Positions 1 through 8,054 of a DNA stretch of 11,101 nt are shown piece after piece. The stretch comes from Flavobacterium sp. GTDB taxonomy: Bacteria > Bacteroidota > Bacteroidia > Flavobacteriales > Flavobacteriaceae. Under the pieces are notes generated by a model, which saw only the letters and a list, made by a program, of their open reading frames with translations, ran no database searches and was not told the DNA's origin. The stretch spans positions 1 to 11,101 of the forward strand of contig SEBM01000087.1 of assembly GCA_004296145.1 (NCBI GenBank), given 5' to 3'. Each line of letters opens with the position of its first letter. Within the stretch, counting starts at the first letter, position 1. A program made the translations under genes and the position numbers.

Positions 1-59
1 ATACTGGATTCAAAATAATTTATATCTAAAGTATTGATTCACTAATAATTAAAGGAATT

Positions 60-115
60 GGGGTAAAAGTGGTTAAACTTATTAACAAAGTGGTATAAAG
101 TGGTAAAATGTGGTA
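60..115 (+). promoter_or_regulatory. Probable MraZ operator: tandem GTGGTA boxes
   Basis: Three GTGGTA boxes start at 90, 100 and 110, exactly 10 bp apart. A fourth, GTGGTT, starts at 69, two helical turns upstream, and a degenerate GGGGTA starts at 60. The box context is AAAGTGGTAN. Known MraZ proteins bind short tandem G-rich repeats one helical turn apart just upstream of their own gene (TGGGN in E. coli, AAAGTG-type repeats in Mollicutes). Spacing, position and core all fit, so this is read as the autoregulatory operator of the cluster. The boxes cover the place where a -33 element would lie, which suggests repression. Binding itself is inferred. Confidence 0.8.
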
Positions 116-125
116 TTTTTTTTTA

Positions 126-133
126 TATTTTTG
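126..133 (+). promoter_or_regulatory. Candidate Bacteroidota -7 promoter element for the dcw operon
   Basis: TATTTTTG at 126-133 matches the Bacteroidota primary-sigma consensus TAnnTTTG. No clear TTG -33 element is present about 19 bp upstream; the MraZ boxes occupy that place. Transcription would start near 139-141, giving a leader of only about 20 nt before the TTG start of mraZ. The T-rich context makes a chance match possible, but the position between operator and first gene supports it. Nothing further is seen in bases 1-59. Confidence 0.55.
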
Positions 134-159
134 CTGTATAACTATAGTAAAGCTATTTC

Positions 160-633
160 TTGAACACAATTGTAGGAACATATGAGTGTAAAGTCGATGC
201 TAAAGGAAGGCTAATGATGCCTGCGCCTTTGAAAAAGCAATTGGCTTCATCTCTTCAGGACGGATTCGTTTTGAAGCGCTCTGTTTTTCAACCTTGTTTA
301 GAGTTATATCCGATGGATGAGTGGAATTTGATGATGCAGAAAATCAACAAATTGAATCGTTTTGTAAAAAAGAACAATGATTTCATCAGAAGATTTACGG
401 CAGGAGTTAAAGTGGTAGAAATTGATGCATTGGGGAGATTATTGGTTCCGAAGGATCTGGTAACTTTTTCAAATATTTCTAAAGATGTTGTTTTCTCATC
501 TGCGGTTAATATAGTAGAGATTTGGGATAAGGATTTATACGAAAAATCAATAAGCGGCGAAGATATGGATTTTGCAGATCTGGCCGAAGAAGTAATGGGA
601 AATATTAATGACGACGACAATGGAATATCATAA
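160..633 (+). CDS. mraZ: Transcriptional regulator MraZ
   Basis: MraZ is a double SpoVT-AbrB DNA-binding protein that controls the dcw operon it heads. The 157-residue product shows the duplicated fold: DAKGR at 13-17 followed by P21, and DALGR at 89-93 followed by P97, each being the DxxGR signature that contacts DNA. An acidic tail (about 132-154) ends the protein. The start is a TTG: the frame has a stop at 148-150, no ATG lies between that stop and 160, and the first in-frame ATG (214) would remove the first DxxGR motif. No Shine-Dalgarno sequence is visible. The 3' end overlaps rsmH by 26 bp. Tandem GTGGTA boxes just upstream are its likely target. The family is certain; the regulatory direction is inferred. 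Confidence 0.95.
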   Translation: MNTIVGTYECKVDAKGRLMMPAPLKKQLASSLQDGFVLKRSVFQPCLELYPMDEWNLMMQKINKLNRFVKKNNDFIRRFTAGVKVVEIDALGRLLVPKDLVTFSNISKDVVFSSAVNIVEIWDKDLYEKSISGEDMDFADLAEEVMGNINDDDNGIS

Positions 634-1516
634 TCCGGTTTTGCTACATCCAACAGTTGATGGTTTAAATATTAAACCAGATGGCGTGTATGTTGATGTT
701 ACGTTTGGAGGCGGAGGTCATTCAAAAGAAATTCTGAAAAGATTAGGGCCAAACGGAAGATTATTTGCTTTTGATCAGGATGAAGATGCGCTGGCAAATG
801 CATTGCCAGACGAAAGGTTTACCTTAATTAATGAGAATTTCAGATTTATAAAAAGGTTTTTACGTTTTCACGGAGTTAAAGGAGTAGACGGAATTTTGGC
901 AGATTTAGGAGTTTCATCACATCAGTTTGATGTTCCGGAAAGAGGATTTTCAACCCGTTTTGATGCTGAACTTGATATGAGAATGAGTCAGAAAAATGAT
1001 TTAAACGCATACAGAGTTGTAAATGAATATGATGAACTGGATTTGCGTCGTGTTTTTCTGGATTATGGAGAATTGAAAAACGCTCCAGTTTTGGCAAGAA
1101 CAATTGTAGAAGCGAGAGAAAGACATCTTATCAAAACTACGGATGAATTAAAAGAAGTTTTGGCAAGACATTTACCGGAAAGAGTTCGAAATAAAATATT
1201 GGCACAAATCTATCAGGCGATCCGTATTGAGGTGAATCAGGAAATGGATGTTTTAAAAGAATTTATTGAGCAGTCATTAGAGATTTTAAATCCAGGAGGA
1301 AGATTTTCAGTAATCTCATACCATTCACTAGAAGACAGATTGGTAAAAAGATTTATCAAAAATGGAATGTTTGAAGGAGAACCAGAGAGAGATTTTTACG
1401 GAAATTTTTCAGTTCCGTTTAAAACAATCGGAAAATTAATTGTTCCTGATGATGCTGAAATTAAGATCAATAACAGAGCAAGAAGTGCCAAATTAAGAAT
1501 TGCTGAAAAGATATAA
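608..1516 (+). CDS. rsmH: 16S rRNA (cytosine(1402)-N(4))-methyltransferase RsmH (MraW)
   Basis: RsmH is a cytosolic enzyme that uses S-adenosylmethionine to N4-methylate C1402 of 16S rRNA in the ribosomal P site. The 302 residues match the usual length of about 300-315. Visible motifs are HNPVLL at 8-13, the SAM-binding DVTFGGGGHS at 30-39, FDQDEDA at 55-61, ADLGVSSHQFD at 98-108, RGFS at 112-115, LDMRM at 122-126, SYHSLEDR at 237-244 and the C-terminal NNRARSAKLR at 288-297. Translation could start at ATG 608 or four codons later at ATG 620; both lie inside the end of mraZ, so coupling is likely. The gap to ftsL is 12 bp. Identification is secure; only the exact start is open. Confidence 0.96.
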   Translation: MTTTMEYHNPVLLHPTVDGLNIKPDGVYVDVTFGGGGHSKEILKRLGPNGRLFAFDQDEDALANALPDERFTLINENFRFIKRFLRFHGVKGVDGILADLGVSSHQFDVPERGFSTRFDAELDMRMSQKNDLNAYRVVNEYDELDLRRVFLDYGELKNAPVLARTIVEARERHLIKTTDELKEVLARHLPERVRNKILAQIYQAIRIEVNQEMDVLKEFIEQSLEILNPGGRFSVISYHSLEDRLVKRFIKNGMFEGEPERDFYGNFSVPFKTIGKLIVPDDAEIKINNRARSAKLRIAEKI

Positions 1517-1528
1517 TATATAGGTATA

Positions 1529-1876
1529 ATGAAAGGTGGAGTATTTAGTCTGTTAAAAGCAAGATTTCTGATACATGATGACGCTGTAAAAAACTGGCGA
1601 TTCATTGTTTTTATCATTTTGCTGGCAATAATAATGATAGCCAATACGCAGCGATACGAACAAAAGGTTTTTGAAATTGCAAAACTAAACAATGATGTAA
1701 AAGAATTGCGTTCAGAATTTGTAGACCGACGTTCAGAATTAATGAAGTTAAAGATGGAGTCAACGATCTCGGATAAAATGTTAGAAAAACAAATTTTTCC
1801 GTCAACAGTTCCTCCAATAAAAATAGAAGTAAAAAAAGAAGAAGAAAAAAGTTTCTTTAAAAGAATATGGCAGTAG
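1529..1876 (+). CDS. ftsL: FtsL-like cell division protein
   Basis: This is a small bitopic divisome protein, 115 residues long. It has a short cytoplasmic N-terminus (1-24), one hydrophobic segment at about 25-38 and a charged periplasmic stretch at about 42-78 with heptad-like spacing, as in the FtsL/DivIC coiled coil. It then carries the FPSTVPPIKI segment (90-99) and a basic end. Sequence similarity to E. coli FtsL is low, as is normal for this fast-evolving family; topology and position between rsmH and ftsI carry the call. In known systems FtsL joins FtsB and FtsQ to activate FtsW-FtsI. The last 10 bp overlap the start of ftsI. Confidence 0.88.
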   Translation: MKGGVFSLLKARFLIHDDAVKNWRFIVFIILLAIIMIANTQRYEQKVFEIAKLNNDVKELRSEFVDRRSELMKLKMESTISDKMLEKQIFPSTVPPIKIEVKKEEEKSFFKRIWQ

Positions 1877-3876
1877 ACGATAAACATATATCCTACAGAA
1901 TTTACCTTGTAGCAGTTTTCATCTTTTTGATGGCAATTGCTATTGTTGTTAAGTTGACCAATATTCAATGGGTTGAAGGAGATCATTACAGAAAACTGGC
2001 AAAACAGCGTACTGTTCGAAATTTTGTAATTCCGGCAAACAAAGGGAATATTTATTCTGCAGACGGAAGTTTGCTGGCAACATCAATCCCGAATTATGAA
2101 ATTCGTTTTGATGCAAAAGCGCCTAAAACTGAAAATTTTGAAAAGTATGTTAAAGCTTTATCAGATTCTTTAGAAACTGTTTTAGACAGACCATCAGGTT
2201 ATTATGAAAAAGAACTAAGAAAAGCCAGAGCGAATAAAAACAGATATTATTTGGTTGCAAGAAATCTGAGTTATACAGATTATGTAAAAATTAAAGGTTT
2301 TCCATTATTCAAATTAGGTGCTTTTAAAGGCGGAATTATTATCGAGCAGGAAACTGTTAGGAAACACCCGATTGGAAAAATTGCTGAAAGAACAATTGGT
2401 TATGACCGAATTGATCCTGCAACCGGAATAGAAGTTGGAAAAGGAATAGAATGGGCTTTCAAAAGTTACCTGAACGGAAAAGACGGTAAAATTCTAAAAC
2501 AAAAAATTGCAAAAGGACAATGGAAACCAATTCGTGATATAAACGAAGTGGATCCAATTGATGGTTACGATGTGATTTCAACAATAGATGTTTTTATACA
2601 GGATATTGCACATCACGCATTATTGAAACAATTACAAGATTATGAAGCTGATCACGGTTGTGTAGTTGTTATGGAAACAGAAACGGGTCATGTAAAAGCG
2701 ATTTCAAATTTAGGAAGAGCAGAAGACGGATCGTATTACGAAACAACAAATTACGCCATTGCTGAATCTCACGAACCGGGATCGACTTTTAAATTAGTTG
2801 ATTTAATGGCGATCTTAGAAGATAAAGTAGCTGATACAAGTACAGTTTATGACAGTCATGGAGGTCAGGTTAGATATTATGGTCGTCCGGTTAATGATTC
2901 ACACCACGGTGGTTACGGAAAGGTTTCATTAGCACGCGGATTTGAGCTTTCATCAAATACAGTGATGGTTCAGGCAGTTTATGACAATTACAAAAGCAAT
3001 CCGTCAAAATTTGTGAATCATATTAGAAGTTGGGGATTAGATAAAACTTTAGGCTTGCACTTTAAAGGAGAAGGAAGACCAATTATTCCGCATCCGGGAG
3101 ATAAAAGCTGGTCAGGTACTACGCTTCCTTGGATGGCTTTTGGTTATAATGTTTCGGTTACACCAATGCAGACATTAGCATTTTATAATTCTGTTGCCAA
3201 TAATGGTGTAATGGTAAAACCACAATTTGTGTCAGAAATTAAAGAATGGAATAAAACCATTAAAAAGTTTGATGTTGAGGTTATTAATCCAAAAGTTTGT
3301 TCGCCGGAAACGCTTAAAAAAGTAAGAGCAGTTTTGCAGAATGTGGTTAAAAAAGGAACAGGTTCTAAGTTGTATTCGAAAGATTTTTCGATGGCAGGAA
3401 AAACAGGAACAGCTCAGATGAATTATGGAGGAAAAGAAGGAAAATCGGCATTGTATTATGCGTCTTCATTCGTAGGATATTTTCCGGCAGATCATCCAAA
3501 ATATTCGTGTATTGTGGTAGTACATAAACCTAATACATCAAAAAATAATTATTACGGAGCAGACGTTGCGGGGCCGGTTTTTAAAAGAATTGCCCAAAAG
3601 ATATTTACAGACGCACCATCAACAAATAAAATCAAACAACTGGATTCAAAAATTCCAAAACAGGAAATCAGTTATAATGAATATTACGCGAAAGCGGAGA
3701 AAAAAACAAAACAAATTCCTGATTTAAAAGGAATGCCGGGAATGGATGCAATTGCTTTATTAGAAAATTTAGGTTTGAAGGTAAAAGTAAACGGAGTAGG
3801 GAAAGTAAAAAAACAGTCTTTACAAGCTGGACAAAATATTAGTAAAAACGAAACAATAGTATTAGAATTATCGTGA
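1867..3876 (+). CDS. ftsI: Septal peptidoglycan transpeptidase FtsI (class B PBP) with C-terminal PASTA domain
   Basis: This DD-transpeptidase cross-links septal peptidoglycan and is the target of beta-lactams. The 669 residues comprise a cytoplasmic N-terminus, one membrane anchor at about 11-30, a dimerisation domain starting at IPANKGNIYSADG (about 56-68), and the penicillin-binding domain. The domain has all three active-site motifs: S306-T-F-K309 with the nucleophile S306, S362-S-N364, and K512-T-G514-T. A PASTA domain fills about 616-669; E. coli FtsI (588 aa) lacks one. The usual RGxIxDRxG signature is relaxed here to KGNIYSADG, without loss of the catalytic motifs. The start overlaps ftsL by 10 bp and the stop overlaps murE by 4 bp. 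Other dcw-linked class B PBPs such as SpoVD also carry PASTA, but next to FtsL and FtsW the division role is clear. Confidence 0.96.
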   Translation: MAVDDKHISYRIYLVAVFIFLMAIAIVVKLTNIQWVEGDHYRKLAKQRTVRNFVIPANKGNIYSADGSLLATSIPNYEIRFDAKAPKTENFEKYVKALSDSLETVLDRPSGYYEKELRKARANKNRYYLVARNLSYTDYVKIKGFPLFKLGAFKGGIIIEQETVRKHPIGKIAERTIGYDRIDPATGIEVGKGIEWAFKSYLNGKDGKILKQKIAKGQWKPIRDINEVDPIDGYDVISTIDVFIQDIAHHALLKQLQDYEADHGCVVVMETETGHVKAISNLGRAEDGSYYETTNYAIAESHEPGSTFKLVDLMAILEDKVADTSTVYDSHGGQVRYYGRPVNDSHHGGYGKVSLARGFELSSNTVMVQAVYDNYKSNPSKFVNHIRSWGLDKTLGLHFKGEGRPIIPHPGDKSWSGTTLPWMAFGYNVSVTPMQTLAFYNSVANNGVMVKPQFVSEIKEWNKTIKKFDVEVINPKVCSPETLKKVRAVLQNVVKKGTGSKLYSKDFSMAGKTGTAQMNYGGKEGKSALYYASSFVGYFPADHPKYSCIVVVHKPNTSKNNYYGADVAGPVFKRIAQKIFTDAPSTNKIKQLDSKIPKQEISYNEYYAKAEKKTKQIPDLKGMPGMDAIALLENLGLKVKVNGVGKVKKQSLQAGQNISKNETIVLELS

Positions 3877-5336
3877 AAATACTTAAAGACATATTATACA
3901 AAGTAGCTATTGAATCTGTAACAGGTTCAACAGATATTGCTATTCAGAAAATTGAATTTGATTCAAGAAAAATTGAGCAGGATGATGTTTTTGTAGCCAT
4001 TCGCGGTTCACTTTCTAATGGTCACGATTTTATTGAAAAAGCAATTCAGTTAGGTGCAATTGCAGTTATTTGTGATGAATTGCCGGCAACTATTGAAAAA
4101 GGAATTACATACATAAAAGTAAAAGATACAAATTCTGCATTGGCTTTTATGGCAGCTAATTTTTTCGGAAATCCTTCTGAAAAATTAAAATTAGTTGGTG
4201 TAACGGGTACAAATGGTAAAACCACAATTGCTTCCTTATTGTTTCAATTGTTTGAAAAAGCAGGGTTTAAAGTTGGTTTATTGTCTACCGTAAAAATTAT
4301 GGTAGATAAAACAGAATATAATGCAACACATACCACTCCGGACTCTATTACAATCAATCATTATCTAAATGAAATGATCGAAGCCGGCGTGACACATTGT
4401 TTTATGGAAGTAAGTTCGCATGGTATTCACCAAAAGCGCACAGAAGCTTTGCATTTTGTTGGCGGGATTTTTACGAATCTTTCTCACGATCATTTGGATT
4501 ATCATCCAACTTTTGCAGAATACAGAGATGTTAAGAAATCATTTTTTGATTCGTTACCAAAAACAGCTTTTGCTTTATCTAACATTGATGATAAAAATGG
4601 TACTGTAATGTTGCAAAATACAGTAGCGAGAAAATTTACTTATGCCTTAAAATCGTATGCTGATTTTAAAGCACAAATTTTAGAAAGCCAATTATCAGGT
4701 TTATTATTAAAAGTAAATGATAATGAAGTCTGGGTAAAACTGATCGGAACTTTTAACGCATACAATGTTTTAGCGATTTATGGAACCGCTGTAGAGCTCG
4801 GAATGGATAGTCTTGAAGCGTTGCGTTTACTGTCTGATTTAGAAAGTGTTTCGGGTCGTTTTCAGTATATAGTTTCTGAAGGAAACATTACTGCAATTGT
4901 AGATTACGCACATACGCCGGACGCATTAGAAAATGTTTTACAAACAATTAATGACATCCGTACTAAAAACGAACAATTGATTACAGTTGTCGGCTGCGGT
5001 GGAAACAGAGACAAAACGAAAAGACCGATTATGGCAAAAATTGCAACAGATCTTAGTGATAAAGCAATTTTGACATCAGATAATCCAAGAAATGAAGATC
5101 CTGAAGTGATTTTGGATGAAATGGAAAAAGGTGTTGAAGCTCATAATTATAAAAAAATATTGAGAATTACAGACAGAAAACAAGCCATAAAAACCGCTTG
5201 TCAATTGGCCCAGCCAAAAGATATTATTCTGATTGCAGGAAAAGGACATGAAACGTATCAGGAAATAAATGGTGTTCGCCATCATTTTGATGATATGGAG
5301 ACAGTAAAAGAAATTTTAGATCAACTAAATAAATAA
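3873..5336 (+). CDS. murE: UDP-N-acetylmuramoyl-L-alanyl-D-glutamate--2,6-diaminopimelate ligase MurE
   Basis: MurE is a cytosolic Mur ligase that adds the third residue of the stem peptide using ATP. The 487 residues have the three Mur ligase domains. Seen are the UDP-substrate N-terminal segment with FDSRK (about 29-33), the P-loop GVTGTNGKTT at 109-118 (K116), TNLSHDHLDYH at 201-211, and the C-terminal domain with GCGGNRDKTKRP. D403-N-P-R406 is the signature of enzymes that select meso-diaminopimelate rather than lysine, so the peptidoglycan should be DAP type. GKGHE follows near the C-terminus. The GTG start sits in a GTGA overlap with the ftsI stop, pointing to translational coupling. 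An 85-bp gap with repeats separates it from mraY, where many other bacteria have murF. Confidence 0.96.
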   Translation: MKILKDILYKVAIESVTGSTDIAIQKIEFDSRKIEQDDVFVAIRGSLSNGHDFIEKAIQLGAIAVICDELPATIEKGITYIKVKDTNSALAFMAANFFGNPSEKLKLVGVTGTNGKTTIASLLFQLFEKAGFKVGLLSTVKIMVDKTEYNATHTTPDSITINHYLNEMIEAGVTHCFMEVSSHGIHQKRTEALHFVGGIFTNLSHDHLDYHPTFAEYRDVKKSFFDSLPKTAFALSNIDDKNGTVMLQNTVARKFTYALKSYADFKAQILESQLSGLLLKVNDNEVWVKLIGTFNAYNVLAIYGTAVELGMDSLEALRLLSDLESVSGRFQYIVSEGNITAIVDYAHTPDALENVLQTINDIRTKNEQLITVVGCGGNRDKTKRPIMAKIATDLSDKAILTSDNPRNEDPEVILDEMEKGVEAHNYKKILRITDRKQAIKTACQLAQPKDIILIAGKGHETYQEINGVRHHFDDMETVKEILDQLNK

Positions 5337-5344
5337 CAAAATGA

Positions 5345-5403
5345 AAATTCCAAATTCCAAAATCCAATTAATGTTGGAATTTGAGATTTAAAAATTGGAA
5401 TTT
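5345..5403 (+). repeat. Direct and inverted AAATTCCAA repeats in the murE-mraY gap
   Basis: AAATTCCAA occurs at 5345-5353 and 5352-5360, and its reverse complement TTGGAATTT at 5374-5382 and 5395-5403. The inner pair extends to a perfect 10-bp stem (5351-5360 with 5374-5383) with a 13-nt loop. The outer copies can pair around it, and a shifted pairing of TCCAA at 5363-5367 with TTGGA at 5374-5378 is also possible. The stem is AT-rich and no U-tract follows, so it does not look like a terminator. It is the only inter-gene gap of any size between mraZ and murD. It could be a dispersed intergenic repeat or an RNA processing or stability element; which one cannot be told here. Confidence 0.75.
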
Positions 5404-5421
5404 AATTTAAAATAAAAACAT

Positions 5422-6651
5422 ATGCTATACTATTTATTTGAATATTTGAACAAAACATTAGATATAAGCGGAACGGGAGTTTTTCAATACATCACTTTTA
5501 GATCTGCTTTGGCATTTATGCTTTCTTTGCTTTTGTCAACGATTTACGGAAAAAGAATTATCAATTTTTTACGTAATCAGCAAGTAGGTGAAACTGTTCG
5601 TGAGCTTGGTCTTGCAGGTCAGAATGAAAAAGCAGGTACTCCAACAATGGGAGGACTGATTATCATTTTTGCAACACTGGTTCCGGTTTTGTTATTTGCC
5701 CGTTTGCATAATATTTACATCGTATTGCTTATTGTAACCACCCTTTGGATGGGAACAATTGGTTTTGTGGATGATTATATTAAAATATTCAAAAAAGATA
5801 AACAAGGTTTAAAAGGAATTTTTAAAGTAATCGGTCAGGTTGGTCTGGGAATTATTGTTGGAGCGGTTTTATATTTTAATCCGGCTGTTACAGTAAGAAC
5901 AGATACGGGAAGAACAGATATTTACAAAAATGTAGGAACAACAGTAGTTATGCAGGCTCCTGTTGAAGAAAAATCAACGGCGACAACAATTCCATTTGTT
6001 AAAAACAATGAATTTGACTATGCTGAAATTCTATCTTTTATGGGAGAAGGATATGAAAAATGGGCATGGTTAATTTTTATTCCGGTTGTTATTTTTATTA
6101 TAACAGCGGTTTCAAACGGAGCCAATTTAACGGATGGAATTGATGGTCTTGCCGCAGGAACCTCTGCAATATCGGTCCTCGCGCTCGGGATTTTTACATT
6201 TGTTTCCGGTAATATCATTTTTTCAAATTACCTCAATATAATGTACATCCCCAATTCGGGAGAAATGACGGTTTTTATATCTGCTTTTACGGGAGCTCTG
6301 ATTGGTTTCCTCTGGTATAATTCGTTTCCGGCATCCGTATTTATGGGAGATACAGGAAGTTTGACCATTGGAGGAATCATTGCTGTTTTGGCAATTGCCG
6401 TTCGTAAAGAAATTTTAATTGTTTTATTCTGTGGAATTTTCTTAGCAGAAAGCGCTTCGGTAATTATTCAGGTAGCTTATTTTAAATACACAAAAAAACG
6501 TTTTGGTGAAGGACGAAGAATTTTTCTGATGTCGCCTTTACATCATCATTACCAGAAAAAAGGATATCATGAAAGTAAAATTGTGACCCGTTTCTGGATT
6601 GTTGCCATCATGTTAGCCATATTATCAATCGTTACTTTAAAATTGAGATAG
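5422..6651 (+). CDS. mraY: Phospho-N-acetylmuramoyl-pentapeptide-transferase MraY
   Basis: MraY is an integral membrane enzyme that moves phospho-MurNAc-pentapeptide to undecaprenyl phosphate, making lipid I. The 409 residues contain about ten hydrophobic segments. Family motifs are GTPTMGG at about 72-78, the Mg-binding D117-D118 in GFVDDY, NLTDGIDG at 235-242, FMGDTGS, and the HHH motif (H374-H376). The protein is longer than E. coli MraY (360 aa); the extra length is mostly a polar stretch at about 156-205 between two membrane segments, which appears to be a lineage-typical loop. The ATG at 5422 follows an A-rich leader without a Shine-Dalgarno sequence. Its stop codon TAG is directly followed by the murD ATG. 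Confidence 0.96.
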   Translation: MLYYLFEYLNKTLDISGTGVFQYITFRSALAFMLSLLLSTIYGKRIINFLRNQQVGETVRELGLAGQNEKAGTPTMGGLIIIFATLVPVLLFARLHNIYIVLLIVTTLWMGTIGFVDDYIKIFKKDKQGLKGIFKVIGQVGLGIIVGAVLYFNPAVTVRTDTGRTDIYKNVGTTVVMQAPVEEKSTATTIPFVKNNEFDYAEILSFMGEGYEKWAWLIFIPVVIFIITAVSNGANLTDGIDGLAAGTSAISVLALGIFTFVSGNIIFSNYLNIMYIPNSGEMTVFISAFTGALIGFLWYNSFPASVFMGDTGSLTIGGIIAVLAIAVRKEILIVLFCGIFLAESASVIIQVAYFKYTKKRFGEGRRIFLMSPLHHHYQKKGYHESKIVTRFWIVAIMLAILSIVTLKLR

Positions 6652-7986
6652 ATGAGTAGATTGGTAGTGTTAGGAGGAGGAGAAAGTGGTGTTGGAACCG
6701 CAATCCTGGGAAAGAAAAAAGGATATGATGTTTTTGTATCTGATTTTGGAAAGATAAAAGAAAGCTATAAAGAAGTTCTTATTATTAATGGAATTGCCTG
6801 GGAAGAAGAGCAACACACAGAAGACCTGATTTTGAATGCCGATGTCGTCATGAAAAGTCCGGGAATTCCGGAAAAATCCCCGATAGTAAAAAAGCTTTTT
6901 GCTGCCGGTATCAAAGTGATTTCGGAAATCGAGTTTGCAAAACCTTACACAGAGGCTTTAACAATTGGAATTACAGGAAGCAACGGAAAGACAACGACAA
7001 CAATGTTAACGCATCACTTGCTAAAATCAGCAGGATTAAATGTTGGTTTGGGTGGAAACATCGGAAAAAGTTTTGCCTGGCAGGTAGCCGAAAATAAATA
7101 CGATGCCTACGTGCTTGAATTAAGCAGTTTTCAGCTCGACGGAATTATAGAATACAGGCCGGATATTGCCATAATAACCAATATTAGTCCTGATCATTTA
7201 GACCGATACGATTATAAATATGAGAATTATATAGATTCTAAGTTCAGAATCACAATGAACCAGACCGAAAGCGATTATCTGATTTATGATGCCGATGATG
7301 AAGCGAGTACAGAATGGTTAAAGAACAATACAACAAAAGCAAAATTAATTCCTTTTTCACTGACTAAAAGTTTTGACGAAGGAGCTTCTATAAATAACAA
7401 CAAAATGGAAATAAAGATCAACCAAGAAGAGTTTACAATGGACACAGAACACATTGCGTTAGAAGGAAAACATAACATGAAAAACGCAATGGCAGCAAGC
7501 TCAGTAGCAAAGTTGATGCAGATAAGAAACGCAACAATTCGCGAAAGTTTATCTAATTTTCAAGGTGTTGAACACCGTTTAGAAAAAGTATTAAAAATTC
7601 AGAATGTACAATACATTAATGATTCAAAAGCAACAAATGTAAATGCTACTTTCTTTGCTCTTGATAGTATGAATGTTCCAACAGTTTGGATCGTTGGTGG
7701 TGTTGATAAAGGAAACGATTACAACGAATTAATGTCATTAGTTCGTGAAAAAGTAAAAGCAATAATTTGTTTAGGTATCGACAACAGAAAAATTATAGAT
7801 GCTTTCGGAAATGTTGTAGACATTATGGTTGAAGTGAATAATATGAATGACGCTGTGAAAACAGCACAAAGATTAACAGAAAAAGGTGATGCCGTTTTGT
7901 TGTCTCCAGCCTGCGCAAGTTTCGATTTATTCGAAAACTACGAAGACAGAGGGAAGCAGTTTAAACAAGCAGTTCATAATTTATAA
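6652..7986 (+). CDS. murD: UDP-N-acetylmuramoyl-L-alanine--D-glutamate ligase MurD
   Basis: MurD is a cytosolic Mur ligase that adds D-glutamate to UDP-MurNAc-L-Ala using ATP. The 444 residues match the usual length of about 440-450. The N-terminal domain opens with the Rossmann-like VVLGGGESGVG (5-15). The P-loop GITGSNGKTTTT runs from 106 with K113, TNISPDHLDRY lies at 176-186, and EHRLE and NDSKATN mark the start of the C-terminal domain. LLSPACASFDLFENYEDRG near the end is typical of MurD and separates it from MurE, MurF and MurC. The ATG abuts the mraY stop with no gap. Its TAA stop touches the left arm of the inverted repeat that brackets the next small gene. Confidence 0.96.
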   Translation: MSRLVVLGGGESGVGTAILGKKKGYDVFVSDFGKIKESYKEVLIINGIAWEEEQHTEDLILNADVVMKSPGIPEKSPIVKKLFAAGIKVISEIEFAKPYTEALTIGITGSNGKTTTTMLTHHLLKSAGLNVGLGGNIGKSFAWQVAENKYDAYVLELSSFQLDGIIEYRPDIAIITNISPDHLDRYDYKYENYIDSKFRITMNQTESDYLIYDADDEASTEWLKNNTTKAKLIPFSLTKSFDEGASINNNKMEIKINQEEFTMDTEHIALEGKHNMKNAMAASSVAKLMQIRNATIRESLSNFQGVEHRLEKVLKIQNVQYINDSKATNVNATFFALDSMNVPTVWIVGGVDKGNDYNELMSLVREKVKAIICLGIDNRKIIDAFGNVVDIMVEVNNMNDAVKTAQRLTEKGDAVLLSPACASFDLFENYEDRGKQFKQAVHNL

Positions 7987-8016
7987 TTTTAGATTTCTGA
8001 TTTTAGATTTTAGATT
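7986..8016 (+). repeat. Left arm of a perfect 31-bp inverted repeat
   Basis: These 31 bases are the exact reverse complement of 8442-8472, with no mismatch over the whole length. The arm is built from TTTTAGATT-like units (7987-7995, 8001-8009, then TTAGATT at 8010-8016) split by TCTGA. Its outermost base is the last A of the murD stop codon. Pairing breaks beyond both ends (7985 with 8473 and 8017 with 8441). Confidence 0.93.
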
Positions 8017-8054
8017 GATTACTAAATTTTAAAATCAAAAAAGTTCTTTTGAAT

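Noticed and set aside
288..653. 121-codon open frame on the minus strand opposite mraZ
   Set aside because: It fully overlaps the conserved mraZ and rsmH frames and encodes no recognisable motif.
1396..1986. 196-codon open frame on the minus strand across the rsmH-ftsL-ftsI junction
   Set aside because: It lies opposite three well-supported genes, shows no recognisable protein features, and is a by-product of AT-rich coding on the + strand.
7986..8016. CRISPR-like or short tandem array in the TTTTAGATT units
   Set aside because: The units are contiguous and of unequal length with no spacers, and the meaningful relation is the inverted copy at 8442-8472.
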